64,000 nucleotides of DNA. Source: Nesterenkonia sp. LB17 (GTDB taxonomy: Bacteria > Actinomycetota > Actinomycetes > Actinomycetales > Micrococcaceae). This document shows, piece by piece, positions 1 to 8,854 of this stretch. Made by a program: the position numbers and the translations under genes. Location: the NCBI RefSeq assembly GCF_022565915.1, contig NZ_JAJOYX010000006.1:62001-126000 (forward strand), in the 5' to 3' direction. A model generated the notes under the pieces. The model searched no databases, was not told where the DNA came from, and saw only the letters and a program-made list of their open reading frames with translations. Positions within the stretch are counted from its first letter, which is position 1, and every line of letters starts with the position of its first letter.

Positions 1-1
1 T

Positions 2-1027
2 GTGGGCATGACCACCGAGCCGGTGCCCGCTGACGCTGACGGTGTCGTCCAGTCACACAGCCCCTATGGCCGGCTCTCGATCTGGCAGCACCCGCTGGAC
101 CCCTCGCTGCCAGGGCTGCGCATCGCGACCGACCCAGACTCGGTCCGCAATGTCTGGGGGGCAGGCCGGGACCTGGTCAGCCTGGAGACCATCAGCTATC
201 GGCCGTTGCGTCGGGCCGTGATCGCCGCGGAGTTCGACGACGGCACCCGGCTGTTCCTGAAGGTCCTGCGTGAGCGTCGCGCCCATCATCTGCACACCCG
301 GCACCAGCTGCTGCTCGACGCCGGGATCCCCGCCGCCGTGCCGGTGCGTGAGCCGGTGCTCGACGTCGTCGCCCTGCAGGAAGGCTCGGGGGAGTCCCTG
401 GCAGAGTATTTCCTCGCCGACGGCGCCGCCGCCGCCGCGCCGGAGCAGTTCATCGATCTGCTCGAGAAGCTGCCCGCGGAGGTCATGACGCTTCCGGCAC
501 GAGAGGCCTGGACCGATCGGCTCTCGGCATACGCCTCGGCGGCCTCCTCGGCTCTGCCCGAGGCGGAGGACCGGATCCGCGCACTGGTGGAACACATCAG
601 CGCTGCGCTCCCGCTGACCGATCGTGGCCCGGTGGTGCCCACCCACGGTGACTTCTATGAGGCCAATCTGCTGATGCGCGGCGGAGAGGTCTCGGCGCTG
701 TTGGACGTGGATTCTCTGGGGCCGGGTCACCGGGTGGATGATCTCGCCTGTTTCCTGGGCCACCTTGCGGTGCTGCCCGCCGTGGACCCGCGCTATGTCC
801 ACGTCCCTGCCGCGTTCGAGCGCTTCGCTTCCGGATTCGCCGCCACCGTCGATGCGCAGGGGCTTCGGGTGCGCACCGCCTCCGTGGCGCTGTCCCTGGT
901 GGCCGGTGCGCGCGACACCCGTCGGCGGCAGTGGCAGGCGCAGGCCGAGCATCGGCTCAGCTGTGCGGAGGCCGTGGTCGGTCTGCGCCCCGCGGGCCCG
1001 GCGCTGCCGGAGTGGCCGAGGCTCTAG
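2..1027 (+). CDS. Phosphotransferase (APH / choline-kinase fold) family protein
   Basis: Kinase-like phosphotransferase of the aminoglycoside phosphotransferase superfamily, substrate unknown. The Brenner-type catalytic loop HGDFYEANLL is at about residues 215-224, followed by the Mg-binding segment LLDVDSLGPG at about 234. The N-lobe contains an FLKVLRERR-like lysine strand near residue 85. The length of about 340 aa fits the family. The reading frame is open to the window edge: a GTG lies at base 2 and an ATG at base 8, and the true start could also lie upstream of the window. The family is clear from the catalytic motif. The substrate cannot be told, and nothing in the neighbourhood suggests a resistance role. 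Confidence 0.8.
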   Translation: MGMTTEPVPADADGVVQSHSPYGRLSIWQHPLDPSLPGLRIATDPDSVRNVWGAGRDLVSLETISYRPLRRAVIAAEFDDGTRLFLKVLRERRAHHLHTRHQLLLDAGIPAAVPVREPVLDVVALQEGSGESLAEYFLADGAAAAAPEQFIDLLEKLPAEVMTLPAREAWTDRLSAYASAASSALPEAEDRIRALVEHISAALPLTDRGPVVPTHGDFYEANLLMRGGEVSALLDVDSLGPGHRVDDLACFLGHLAVLPAVDPRYVHVPAAFERFASGFAATVDAQGLRVRTASVALSLVAGARDTRRRQWQAQAEHRLSCAEAVVGLRPAGPALPEWPRL

Positions 1028-1037
1028 AACTGAACGA

Positions 1038-1496
1038 TCACGCCGTCGGCCAGCAGATCTGGGTGTGCCACTTCTCAGGATCAGGCTCGGCCCCTGGATC
1101 CGTGAGGTAGCTCTCCCACATCATGTCGCCGGGCGTGACGTCGGCGTCGACGAAGTAGCGTTCCAGCTCGGAGTACGTGCGCTCCAACGTGTCGTATGAC
1201 CCGATGTGGATCGCTTCGACCACACGGCCACCGGGGAGACTGCCCGGAGCGACGGGTCCGTCCGGTGTGATGGGCGAGTCGACGGGAAATCCTGCCTCGA
1301 CATCCACCGTGTCTCCCGGGCGACCGTGATATCTGCCGAACGGGGCACCCGTGGGGCTGACGCCCTGGGCTTGCAGCACTCGCATCGTCTCTTCAAACGC
1401 CCGAGAGAAGAAGTCGGTCAGTCCCGTCATCGGCACCCGCTCCCTGATGCCGGCGGTGTGCTTCTCGGAGAGCTGGGTGAGTCTGATGTCTGTCAT
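1038..1496 (-). CDS. GyrI-like / AraC effector-binding domain protein
   Basis: Stand-alone small-molecule-binding domain of the GyrI/SOUL-like fold, about 152 aa. Seen: an N-terminal strand RLTQLSEKHTAGIRERVPM, the AFEETMRVL helix, a central PGGRVVEAIHIGSYDTLERTY segment and the C-terminal WESYLTDPGAEPDPEKWHTQI. The last two are the usual GyrI-domain signatures. There is no DNA-binding domain, so it is a free effector-binding protein rather than an AraC regulator. The ATG at 1496 is preferred because the domain starts at once; a GTG at 1526 would add ten residues. The ligand is unknown. It converges on the phosphotransferase with 10 bases between the stops. Confidence 0.75.
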   Translation of the reverse strand: MTDIRLTQLSEKHTAGIRERVPMTGLTDFFSRAFEETMRVLQAQGVSPTGAPFGRYHGRPGDTVDVEAGFPVDSPITPDGPVAPGSLPGGRVVEAIHIGSYDTLERTYSELERYFVDADVTPGDMMWESYLTDPGAEPDPEKWHTQICWPTA

Positions 1497-1571
1497 AGGG
1501 TGATGCTCGTCGGGGAGACGCGCCACGGGTAGAGCCGAAAGTCCCTGCCGAGGATCCGACGGCCGAGCAGA

Positions 1572-3311
1572 TCAGCTGCGCATCCTGCGCTTCAACCGGG
1601 TGAGCTTGCGGCGCAGGTCCGCCGCGGCCTCGGCCTTGCCCTGCCGCATCAGCGCCTCGATCTGACCCTCCAGGGCATCGGCCATCAGTGCAGGGCTGGC
1701 CTCGCGCTCGTCGGTGGACATCCGGAAGATCGTCTCGGCCTCATCGGCCCGCCCCATCTCCAGCAGCACCTTGGCCGCGAAGACCTCTGCGTCCCCGGCC
1801 GCATCCTCGTCTCCGGCCTCGGCGAACAGGTCAGCGGCTTCCAAGCCGGCGGCCACCGCCTTGGTTCCTTCACCCAGCGCCGTCCATCCGCGTGCCAGTG
1901 AATCGGTGATGTCCGCGCGCTGCCAGGTGGTCCCGTGTTCTCTCGCCAGAGCCAGCGCGCGATCCAGATGATCGATTCCGGTCTGGTCCTCGGCGCGGGT
2001 GAGCAGGTGCCCCAGAGAGTGGAGCGCCTGCAGCAGCACCAGCGGGTCCAGGTCCTCGCTGTGCTCGACCAGCTCGAGTCCACGTTCGTAGTGGCCGCGG
2101 GCCACCTCGAGGCGGTCCAGGGAGGCGGCCAGCGCCCCCGCGGCAAGATGGGCGCGCGCTGCCTCATCGGTCTCCTGGACCTCGCTGAAGAGCTCTGCGG
2201 CCTCGTTCCAATGCGACATCGCCTCCAGCGGCCGCTTCAGATGGGTCACCGCGTGGCCGAGCCCCATCAGCGCCCGGGCCCGGGTGGACCGGTCCTCCGC
2301 GGAGCCGCCCAGCCGCACGGAGAGGGCATCGAGCACCTTCTCCGCCTCGGGATAGTCGTCCAGTTCCAGGAGCTGCTGGCCCAGCGCCAGGCTCAGCAGT
2401 CGCGATTCACGGAACTCTCCGAGCTCGGCCTGCTGCACCGCGACCCGCCAGGCCAGGACCGAAGCCTCGCCGTCGTCTTCTTCTCCGGTGAGCCCAGCCA
2501 GCAGCGCGGCAGCTGAGGCGGCGCCCTTGCGCACCCTGGCCGCGGCGTAGAGCTCCACGGAGCGCAGCGCTGACTCGATGGCTTCGAGATTGCGGTCTTC
2601 GTGATGGTGGATCGTGGCCTGCAGCATCGCCATGGCGCCGTGCACTGCACGATTCGCCGGCGCGGCGAGGACCAGCCCAGCTGTGGTGAGCGCCTCGGCG
2701 ATCTCACCGGAGAGCAGCAGGGTGTGCGCCAGGAACATTCTGGCGCCGGCCAGCGCCTCGGGCCGGTCGAGAGCGGTGAGGATCGCACAGGCCTCCTGCA
2801 CCAGCGGCAGGGTGGGTTCGGGTCCTTCGTCCTGGAGCCTGCGCACGGCCAGGGAGGAGAGCACATCAGCGAGCTCCACGGTGACATTCCCGGACGCCTG
2901 GTCCTCCGCGCGCAGATCTTCGGCGACCCGGGACAGGATCTCACCCTCCACCCGGTCAGGTTCGCGCAGCAACATCGCGCCGAGGTCGTCTTCGACCCGG
3001 GCCTGCCGGAAGCGGCCCAGCTCGCGCAGCAGGCTCAGCCGCTGGGCGATGAAGGGAGCTGAAGCGGCGGAGTCCCCGCGCATCTCATGGACCCCGGCCA
3101 GGATGCGCAGCAGCATCAGCCGGTTCTCGGGATCCTCGCCGCCGGGAGAGCGCAGTCCGGCCTCAGCGGCCTCAGCGGCCGTGCGGAACCGCTCACCGTA
3201 GGCACCCTCGTATGCAAGGTCGAGCCAGCCCGCGGCGTCGTCGGCGGGCACAGTCGTCCCACCGGCGGCCTCGAGGAGTGCCGTCAGACGCGGAATCAGC
3301 GGACTCGTCAT
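1572..3311 (-). CDS. Tetratricopeptide-repeat protein
   Basis: About 579 aa, almost entirely helical and rich in Ala, Leu and Glu, with recurring TPR-like units (for example ARAHLAAGALAASLDRLEVA and DALEGQIEALMRQGKAEAAA). There is no signal peptide or catalytic motif, so it is probably a cytosolic scaffold or regulator of the actinobacterial TPR class. The frame stays open to 3509, but the ATG at 3311 (MTSPLIPRL) is chosen because earlier starts would overlap the divergent lipoprotein gene. Only 46 bases separate the two start codons. Function unknown. Confidence 0.75.
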   Translation of the reverse strand: MTSPLIPRLTALLEAAGGTTVPADDAAGWLDLAYEGAYGERFRTAAEAAEAGLRSPGGEDPENRLMLLRILAGVHEMRGDSAASAPFIAQRLSLLRELGRFRQARVEDDLGAMLLREPDRVEGEILSRVAEDLRAEDQASGNVTVELADVLSSLAVRRLQDEGPEPTLPLVQEACAILTALDRPEALAGARMFLAHTLLLSGEIAEALTTAGLVLAAPANRAVHGAMAMLQATIHHHEDRNLEAIESALRSVELYAAARVRKGAASAAALLAGLTGEEDDGEASVLAWRVAVQQAELGEFRESRLLSLALGQQLLELDDYPEAEKVLDALSVRLGGSAEDRSTRARALMGLGHAVTHLKRPLEAMSHWNEAAELFSEVQETDEAARAHLAAGALAASLDRLEVARGHYERGLELVEHSEDLDPLVLLQALHSLGHLLTRAEDQTGIDHLDRALALAREHGTTWQRADITDSLARGWTALGEGTKAVAAGLEAADLFAEAGDEDAAGDAEVFAAKVLLEMGRADEAETIFRMSTDEREASPALMADALEGQIEALMRQGKAEAAADLRRKLTRLKRRMRS

Positions 3312-3344
3312 CTGCACCAGAGTAACGCCGATCGAGTGCCGTCG

Positions 3345-3350
3345 TAGAAT
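3345..3350 (+). promoter_or_regulatory. -10 box (TAGAAT) of a leaderless promoter for the lipoprotein gene
   Basis: TAGAAT ends 7 bases before the ATG at 3358, so the transcript would begin at or next to the start codon. No convincing -35 is seen. An alternative ATG at 3349 lies inside the -10 box, which argues for 3358 as the start. Confidence 0.5.
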
Positions 3351-3357
3351 GGCGCTC

Positions 3358-4320
3358 ATGACTTCTTCCCCTCCGGCGCCTCGGCGTGTCCGCCGCGTCA
3401 CGGGGTTCACCGCGATCACCGCCGCTGGGGTCATGGCTCTGACGAGCTGTTCGTCGCCGCCCCCCACGGAGGAGCCCACCGGCCGCGCCGCCGAGGGGGC
3501 CTGGACCATCGCAGTCGGGGATCACCCGCTGGATCAGACCATCGCCAATGTCTACGCTCTGGCGCTGAACTCCCGGGACACTCCCGCCGTGGTGGAGACC
3601 TCCGATCGCCGCCCCGCTGATGTGGTCGCCGAAGGTGAGACCGATCTGGTCCTCGGGCGATCCCTGACCTTAGCCCGGCAGCTCGATCCCGAGGCGTTCG
3701 CCGAGCTGGAGCAGCCGAGCTCGGCCGAGCTGCTCGGCGTGATCGAAGACAGCCTCGATGATCAGGCCCAGCTGCTGGACCCGATCGCTGCGGTGCTCGG
3801 CAGCTCCCTGGTGATCACCTCGATCACCGCCGAGCTCAATGACATCGCCACCGAGGGGGAGGTGGATGATCCCGCCTTCGCCGATGCCTGTGACGAGCTG
3901 CGCATCGGGGTGCGTCCGGACCTGCCCGCCCCGGAGCCTCTTCTGGCCGAGGTCTATGACTGCGATCCCGCCGAGATCGTCGTCGCGGGGGAGAACGAAC
4001 TGCTCAACGCGGTGATCACCGCCGAGCTCGACGCCGCGATCGTCACGACCTCGCACCCCGACATCCAGGAGCAGGGGCTCATCGCGCTCACCGATGCTGA
4101 GCGCGCCTTCCCGCAGGAGCAGTACGTTCCGGTGGTCTCCGCGGAGATCGCCGAGGAGGTCCCCGGGGTGGCGGTGGAGCTGGCTCAGGCGTTGAACGAG
4201 GACGCCCTGGTCACGCTGCGCCGACTCATCGACGGGGATCAGGGGCTGACCCCGCAGGAGGCCGCGGAGTACTGGCTGGTCCAGGAGGGCTTCGTCGCGG
4301 AGCCCGAGGACTGGGGCTGA
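3358..4320 (+). CDS. Lipoprotein, OpuAC-like (glycine-betaine ABC transporter substrate-binding type)
   Basis: About 320 aa exported lipoprotein. A basic N-terminus (PAPRRVRRVTG) precedes a hydrophobic stretch and the lipobox LTSC at about residue 27 from this start. The mature part resembles OpuAC/ProX-type binding proteins: a DQTIANVYALALNSRDTPAVV opening, a DLVLGR segment, and a C-terminal ALVTLRRLIDGDQGLTPQEAAEYWLVQEGF ending typical of these proteins. It stands alone, with no ATPase or permease gene beside it, so it may serve a transporter encoded elsewhere. It is acidic overall, as expected of a secreted protein from a halotolerant organism. The ligand is unproven; betaine or choline is only suggested by the family. 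Confidence 0.7.
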   Translation: MTSSPPAPRRVRRVTGFTAITAAGVMALTSCSSPPPTEEPTGRAAEGAWTIAVGDHPLDQTIANVYALALNSRDTPAVVETSDRRPADVVAEGETDLVLGRSLTLARQLDPEAFAELEQPSSAELLGVIEDSLDDQAQLLDPIAAVLGSSLVITSITAELNDIATEGEVDDPAFADACDELRIGVRPDLPAPEPLLAEVYDCDPAEIVVAGENELLNAVITAELDAAIVTTSHPDIQEQGLIALTDAERAFPQEQYVPVVSAEIAEEVPGVAVELAQALNEDALVTLRRLIDGDQGLTPQEAAEYWLVQEGFVAEPEDWG

Positions 4321-4423
4321 CGAGGCTCGTAGCTGAGGGCAGACCGCTGGGTTCGCGCAGCTGTGCGCAACTCGCCGAACGGGTCGAGGCTTGTAACGTC
4401 CCGACGCGGACCGTGTCATAGGG

Positions 4424-4429
4424 CACAAT
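4424..4429 (+). promoter_or_regulatory. -10-like box (CACAAT) upstream of the first aminotransferase
   Basis: CACAAT ends 6 bases before the ATG at 4436 and no Shine-Dalgarno sequence is visible, which fits a leaderless transcript. The -35 is not clear. Confidence 0.35.
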
Positions 4430-4435
4430 CTGTTC

Positions 4436-5674
4436 ATGGAGGAATTCGAGGACTTCACTCAGGCCCAGAAGCTCCGCAACGTGCGGTACGACGTGCGCGG
4501 ACCCATCGCAGTGGAAGCCGCGCGACTAGAGCGCGCGGGCCACCGGATCACCAAGCTGAACATCGGCAATATGGCGCCCTTCGGCTTTGACGCGCCGGAC
4601 TCGATCCTGGTGGACATGATCAAGAACCTTCCCAGCTCCCAGGGCTACTCCGAGTCCCAGGGCATCTACTCGGCCCGCACCGCGGTGGCCCAGTACTACC
4701 AGTCCCGCGGCATGCGCGATGCCGAGGTGTCGGACGTGATCCTGGGCAACGGGGTCTCCGAGCTGATCACGATGGTGCTGCAGGCGCTGCTCAACCCCGG
4801 CGACGAGGTCCTCATCCCAGCGCCGGACTACCCGCTGTGGACCGCGATCACCACCTTGTGCAGCGGACGCGCCGTCCACTACGTCTGCGACGAGGAGAAC
4901 CACTGGTGGCCGGACCCGGAAGAGGTCGAGTCCAAGGTCACCGACCGGACCAAGGCCCTGGTGCTGATCAACCCGAACAATCCGACCGGGGCGGTCTACC
5001 CGCGCGAGATCCTCGAAGCCATGGTGGACATCGCCCGGCGGCACAATCTCCTGCTGCTCTCCGATGAGATCTACGAGAAGATCACCTTCGACGACGCGGA
5101 GATGATCAACGCCTGCACCCTGGCCGACGATGTCTTCACGATCACCTTCTCCGGGCTGTCCAAGACCTGGCGCGTGGCAGGATTCCGCTCGGGCTGGCTC
5201 TACATGTCGGGACCCAAGCACCGGGCCAAGAACTACATCGAGGGCCTGAACCTGATGTCGAACCTGCGCATGTGCCCCAACGTCCCGGCCCAGCACGCGA
5301 TCCAGACCGCGCTCGGCGGCTACCAGTCCGTGGAGGAGTTCATCCGTCCCGGCGGCAGGCTCTACGAGCAGCGCAATGTCGCGCACAAGCTGCTCGCAGA
5401 GATCGAAGGCGTCGACGTCCACCAGGCCGACGGCGCGCTCTACCTCTTCCCGCGGCTGGACCCCGAGATCTATCCGATCCAGAACGATGAGACCTTCGTG
5501 ATGGAGCTGCTGCGCCAGCAGAAGATCCTGGTCTCCCACGGTCGGGCGTTCAACTGGATCGATGACAACCACTTCAGGCTGGTGTCGCTGCCTCCGGTGG
5601 AGGAGCTGGAAGAGGCCATCGCCGGGATTGCGGACTTCCTGGCCTCCTACCGAGACGCGTTCGCCCGCACCTGA
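4436..5674 (+). CDS. alaA: PLP-dependent aminotransferase, AlaA type (copy 1)
   Basis: Fold-type I aminotransferase, 412 aa, probably glutamate-pyruvate transaminase (alanine synthesis), cytosolic. Seen: substrate-site KLNIGNMAPFGF, the PAPDYPLWTA segment, the INPNNPTGAVYPREIL motif, the LLSDEIYEKITFD aspartate that contacts the pyridine nitrogen, the PLP-lysine motif SGLSKTWRVAGFRSGW, and the C-terminal HFRLVSLPPVEELEEAI with its carboxylate-binding arginine. The N-terminus and length match E. coli AlaA. It is followed after about 120 bases by a close paralogue in the same direction. Confidence 0.85.
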   Translation: MEEFEDFTQAQKLRNVRYDVRGPIAVEAARLERAGHRITKLNIGNMAPFGFDAPDSILVDMIKNLPSSQGYSESQGIYSARTAVAQYYQSRGMRDAEVSDVILGNGVSELITMVLQALLNPGDEVLIPAPDYPLWTAITTLCSGRAVHYVCDEENHWWPDPEEVESKVTDRTKALVLINPNNPTGAVYPREILEAMVDIARRHNLLLLSDEIYEKITFDDAEMINACTLADDVFTITFSGLSKTWRVAGFRSGWLYMSGPKHRAKNYIEGLNLMSNLRMCPNVPAQHAIQTALGGYQSVEEFIRPGGRLYEQRNVAHKLLAEIEGVDVHQADGALYLFPRLDPEIYPIQNDETFVMELLRQQKILVSHGRAFNWIDDNHFRLVSLPPVEELEEAIAGIADFLASYRDAFART

Positions 5675-5793
5675 GCGGCCCGCCGCGAAGAATCGAGCAG
5701 GTGACGAGCTGAGCCGGTGACACGCTCAGCATGTGAAACAGGGGGGCTCTTTCGCCCCGGAAGGTGCAGGATAGGACAGTGCGCAACTCCAGG

Positions 5794-7032
5794 ATGCAGG
5801 AATTCGAAGACTTCACCCAGTCGCCCAAGCTTCAGGACGTCCGGTACGACGTGCGCGGACCCATCGCGCAGGAGGCCGCCCGGCTGGAGCGCGAAGGGCA
5901 TGCGATCACCCGGCTGAACATCGGCAACCCCGCGCCCTTCGGCTTCGAGGCGCCGGACTCGATCCGGATGGCGATGATCAGCAACCTCCACGACGCGCAG
6001 GGCTACTCCGACTCCCAGGGCATCTACTCGGCCCGGATCGCGGTGGCGCAGTACTACCAGGCGCGCGGGATGACCGAGGCCGATCCCTCAGACATCTACC
6101 TGGGCAACGGGGTCTCCGAGCTGATCTCGATGGTGCTCCAGGCGCTGCTCGCCCCCGGTGACGAGGTGCTCATCCCAGCTCCGGACTACCCGCTGTGGAC
6201 CGGCGCCACGACGCTGGCCGGCGGCCGGGCTGTGCACTACATCTGCGACGAGGACAACAGCTGGTGGCCGGACCCGGAGGAGATCGAGTCCAAGGTCACC
6301 GCCCGCACCAAGGCCCTGGTCATCATCAACCCGAACAACCCGACCGGAGCGGTCTACCCGCGCGAGATCCTCGAAGCCATGGTGGACATCGCCCGGCGGC
6401 ACAACCTGATGCTGCTCTCGGACGAGATCTACGAGAACATCACCTTCGACGACGCCGAGATGATCAACGCCTGCACGCTCTCCGACGACGTCTTCACGAT
6501 CACCTTCTCCGGACTCTCGAAGACCTGGCGGGTCGCGGGCTTCCGCTCGGGCTGGATCTATGTCTCCGGCCCGACCCACCGTGCGAAGAACTACATGGAG
6601 GGGCTGACCCTCCTGATGAACATGCGCATGTGCGCCAATGTGCCGGCACAGCACGCGATCCAGGCGGCTCTGGGCGGGCATCAGTCCATCAAGGACCTGA
6701 TCGACCCGGGCGGGCGGCTCTTCGAGCAGCGCGAGACCGCGTTCCGGCTGCTGCGTGAGATCGAGGGGGTGCAGGTGCACCAGGCCGACGGCGCGCTGTA
6801 CCTCTTCCCGCGGCTGGACCCGGAGATCTATCCGATCGAGAACGACGAGAAGTTCGTCATCGAGCTGCTGCGTCAGCAGAAGATCCTGGTCTCCCACGGA
6901 CGCGCGTTCAACTGGATCGATGACAACCACTTCCGACTGGTGACCCTGCCCGGGGTCGAAGACCTCGAGCACGCCATCGCCGGGATCGCGGAGTTCCTCG
7001 CGGACTACCGCGACGCCGCCGTCCGGGCCTGA
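5794..7032 (+). CDS. PLP-dependent aminotransferase, AlaA type (copy 2, tandem paralogue)
   Basis: 412 aa from the ATG at 5794 and collinear with the previous gene over its full length, with the same motifs: NIGNPAPFGF, INPNNPTGAVYPREIL, SGLSKTWRVAGFRSGW and HFRLVTLPGVEDLEHAI. Differences are scattered (for example EITK/AITR, NLMLLSDEIYENITF), so this is an old duplication rather than a recent copy. A GTG at 5764 is in frame but would add only a non-conserved MQDRTVRNSR tail, and the paralogue starts at the equivalent of 5794. Both copies keep every catalytic residue, so both look active. Whether they have diverged in amino-donor preference cannot be told. Confidence 0.85.
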   Translation: MQEFEDFTQSPKLQDVRYDVRGPIAQEAARLEREGHAITRLNIGNPAPFGFEAPDSIRMAMISNLHDAQGYSDSQGIYSARIAVAQYYQARGMTEADPSDIYLGNGVSELISMVLQALLAPGDEVLIPAPDYPLWTGATTLAGGRAVHYICDEDNSWWPDPEEIESKVTARTKALVIINPNNPTGAVYPREILEAMVDIARRHNLMLLSDEIYENITFDDAEMINACTLSDDVFTITFSGLSKTWRVAGFRSGWIYVSGPTHRAKNYMEGLTLLMNMRMCANVPAQHAIQAALGGHQSIKDLIDPGGRLFEQRETAFRLLREIEGVQVHQADGALYLFPRLDPEIYPIENDEKFVIELLRQQKILVSHGRAFNWIDDNHFRLVTLPGVEDLEHAIAGIAEFLADYRDAAVRA

Positions 7033-7058
7033 GCAGTCGCCTCGGGCCGGCCTCGTTG

Positions 7059-7113
7059 GACGGTGAGACGGTGAGACGGTGAGACGGTGAGACGGTGAGA
7101 CGGTGAGACGGTG
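7059..7113. repeat. Octamer tandem repeat, 6.9 copies of GACGGTGA
   Basis: Seven perfect head-to-tail units of 8 bases (the last lacks one base) lie between two convergent genes. There is no spacer, so it is not a CRISPR. It is a simple-sequence tract likely to vary in copy number between strains. Confidence 0.95.
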
Positions 7114-7185
7114 CCGGCGGAGGCCTGCGCCGGCTGGGCTGCGGTCCATGGTGACCGGCCAGGCCCTCACCGGCCGCCCCGGAGC

Positions 7186-7461
7186 TCAGCTGTCCTCGGT
7201 CAGCTCCGCGCGGACTTCCTCCAGACGGGTCCTGGCGCCGTCGAGCCAGCGCTCGCACCGGTCGGCCAAGGCTTCACCGCGCTGCCACAGCGCCAGTGAC
7301 TCCTCCAGCGGAGCGCCGCCGGTCTCGAGCTTGGTCACCACAGAGATGAGCTCCTCCCGGGCGCGCTCGTAGCTCATAGTCTCGATGTCCTCGGTCTGCG
7401 CGGTGCTGAACTCGGTGGACTTCGAGGTCGGTGCTCCTGTGGTGCTGCCGTCGTCGGTCAT
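7186..7461 (-). CDS. xseB: Exodeoxyribonuclease VII small subunit
   Basis: Small subunit of exonuclease VII, which trims single-stranded DNA. 91 aa, with the characteristic core SYERAREELISVVTKLETG..PLEESLALWQRGEALADRCERWLDGAR at about residues 30-80. The ATG overlaps the stop of xseA (ATGA), so the two are translationally coupled and transcribed leftward. The N-terminal 25 residues are a low-complexity Ser/Thr-rich extension not needed for the fold. Confidence 0.93.
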   Translation of the reverse strand: MTDDGSTTGAPTSKSTEFSTAQTEDIETMSYERAREELISVVTKLETGGAPLEESLALWQRGEALADRCERWLDGARTRLEEVRAELTEDS

Positions 7462-8759
7462 TGCGCTGCCTCTCGGTTCTGGATCTGTGCATCGTGTTCG
7501 GCCTGAGCGGCCCTGCGGTCTCTGGGGAAGATCTCCTCGGCGCGGGCGGTGAGCTCGCCGGAGGCGACCATGATGCTCAGCCGATCCCCGACGGCCACGG
7601 TGCCGGCGTCGCGCAGGACGTCCCAGCCTGTGCCGCCCTGGGTCTGCACCACGGCGTAGCCGCGGTCAAGGGTGGACTGCGGGGAGAGCGACCGGACCCG
7701 AGCCCGGGTCTGTGCGACCCAGTCGGTGTCGCGGCGCAACGCGGTCTCCATGCCGAAGAGCGAGCGACGCCGCAGCATCAGCAGCTCTTGGGCGCGCCCG
7801 GTGATCATGTCCTGGGGCTGGGCGAGCACCGGCCGGGATCGCAGCGCCTGAAGCCATTCGGTCTCGCGACCGATGAGCCGTTGGACGCCGGCTGACATGC
7901 GTTCGCGGGCGTGGGTGAGCTGATCGCGCTCCTGGGCCTCATCGACCACCAGCAGCTTCGCGGCGCCGGTGGGGGTGGAGGCGCGCATATCGGCGACCTC
8001 ATCGAGCAGCGGGCGGTCCGCCTCGTGCCCGATGGCGGAGACGACCGGTGTGTGGGCCGCCGCCACGGCGCGGATCAGGCGTTCGTCGGAGAAGGGCAGC
8101 ACCACCTCCTCCAGGGCGCCGCCGCCGCGGGCGATCACGATCACCTCCACCGCTGGGTCGGCGTCGAGTTCGGCCAGGGCCGCCGCGACCTCCTGGGGCG
8201 CGCCGGGTCCCTGGGTCGCGACCTCACGGATCTCGAACTGCGCGGCGGCCCAGCGGGCGTGGGTGTTGCGCAGGATGTCCTTCTTCGCGTCGGAGTTCCG
8301 GCCGGTGATCAGCCCGATCCGCAGCGGCAGCACCGGCAGCGGCTTCTTCCGATCCAACCGGAAGAGGCCCTCGGCGGCGAGGCGCTGCCTGAGCTGCTCG
8401 ATCCGGGCCAGCAGGTCACCCAGTCCCACCGGCTTCATCTGCTGGGCCACCAGCGAGAGCCGCCCGGACTTCTCGTAGAGGTTCGGCTTGACCAGGGCCA
8501 CCACCCGAGAGCCGGGCTGGACGGTCCCGCTGAGGCTGCCGGCGACGGTGCGCCAGGCCACCGTGGAGAACGAGACCTCCTGCTCCAGGTCCCGCAGGGT
8601 CATCCAGGCGTTGCCGTTGCGCAGGTTGAACTCCACCAGCTGGCCTTCGACCCAGGTCGGCGGTGCCGCCTCGATATGGGCCTTGAGCTTGCCGGAATAG
8701 GTGCTCAGCGCCCACGGCGTCTCCGCCGAGGTGTCCTGCGCCTGTGCCGGCTCGCTCAT
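7458..8759 (-). CDS. xseA: Exodeoxyribonuclease VII large subunit
   Basis: Catalytic subunit of exonuclease VII, 433 aa. An N-terminal OB-fold (residues about 15-115, WVEGQLVEFNLRNGNAWMTLRD) is followed by the nuclease core: RIGLITGRNSDAKKDIL, the VEVIVIARGGGALEEVVLPF motif, VVSAIGHEADRPLLDEVADMRASTPTGAA, then the coiled-coil arm, and GYAVVQ near the C-terminus. A GAAGG Shine-Dalgarno lies 7 bases before the ATG. It forms an operon with xseB and is divergent from the membrane protein at 8855. Confidence 0.95.
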   Translation of the reverse strand: MSEPAQAQDTSAETPWALSTYSGKLKAHIEAAPPTWVEGQLVEFNLRNGNAWMTLRDLEQEVSFSTVAWRTVAGSLSGTVQPGSRVVALVKPNLYEKSGRLSLVAQQMKPVGLGDLLARIEQLRQRLAAEGLFRLDRKKPLPVLPLRIGLITGRNSDAKKDILRNTHARWAAAQFEIREVATQGPGAPQEVAAALAELDADPAVEVIVIARGGGALEEVVLPFSDERLIRAVAAAHTPVVSAIGHEADRPLLDEVADMRASTPTGAAKLLVVDEAQERDQLTHARERMSAGVQRLIGRETEWLQALRSRPVLAQPQDMITGRAQELLMLRRRSLFGMETALRRDTDWVAQTRARVRSLSPQSTLDRGYAVVQTQGGTGWDVLRDAGTVAVGDRLSIMVASGELTARAEEIFPRDRRAAQAEHDAQIQNREAAQ

Positions 8760-8854
8760 GTTCTGCCTTCGATCATCGACGGTCTCCCCGGAAGGTTCGC
8801 TATGGTGCTTACAGCCTATGCCACCCCCTTGACATGGTTGAAGGAGTTATCCAC

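Noticed and set aside
53-952. Long open frames antiparallel to clear genes, here and through most of the window
   Set aside because: High GC content makes opposite-strand frames open by chance. Their translations are Arg/Gly/His-rich with no family motif, while the opposite frame carries conserved domains.
4436-7032. The tandem aminotransferases as an assembly duplication
   Set aside because: The two copies differ at many scattered positions and have different upstream sequences, so they are true paralogues.
7059-7113. The octamer array as a possible CRISPR
   Set aside because: The units are contiguous with no spacers, and no cas gene is in the window.
8829-8834. A perfect TTGACA in front of the membrane-protein gene at 8855
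   Set aside because: There is no room for a -10 box at 17 bases before the ribosome binding site, so it is not a usable -35 for this gene.
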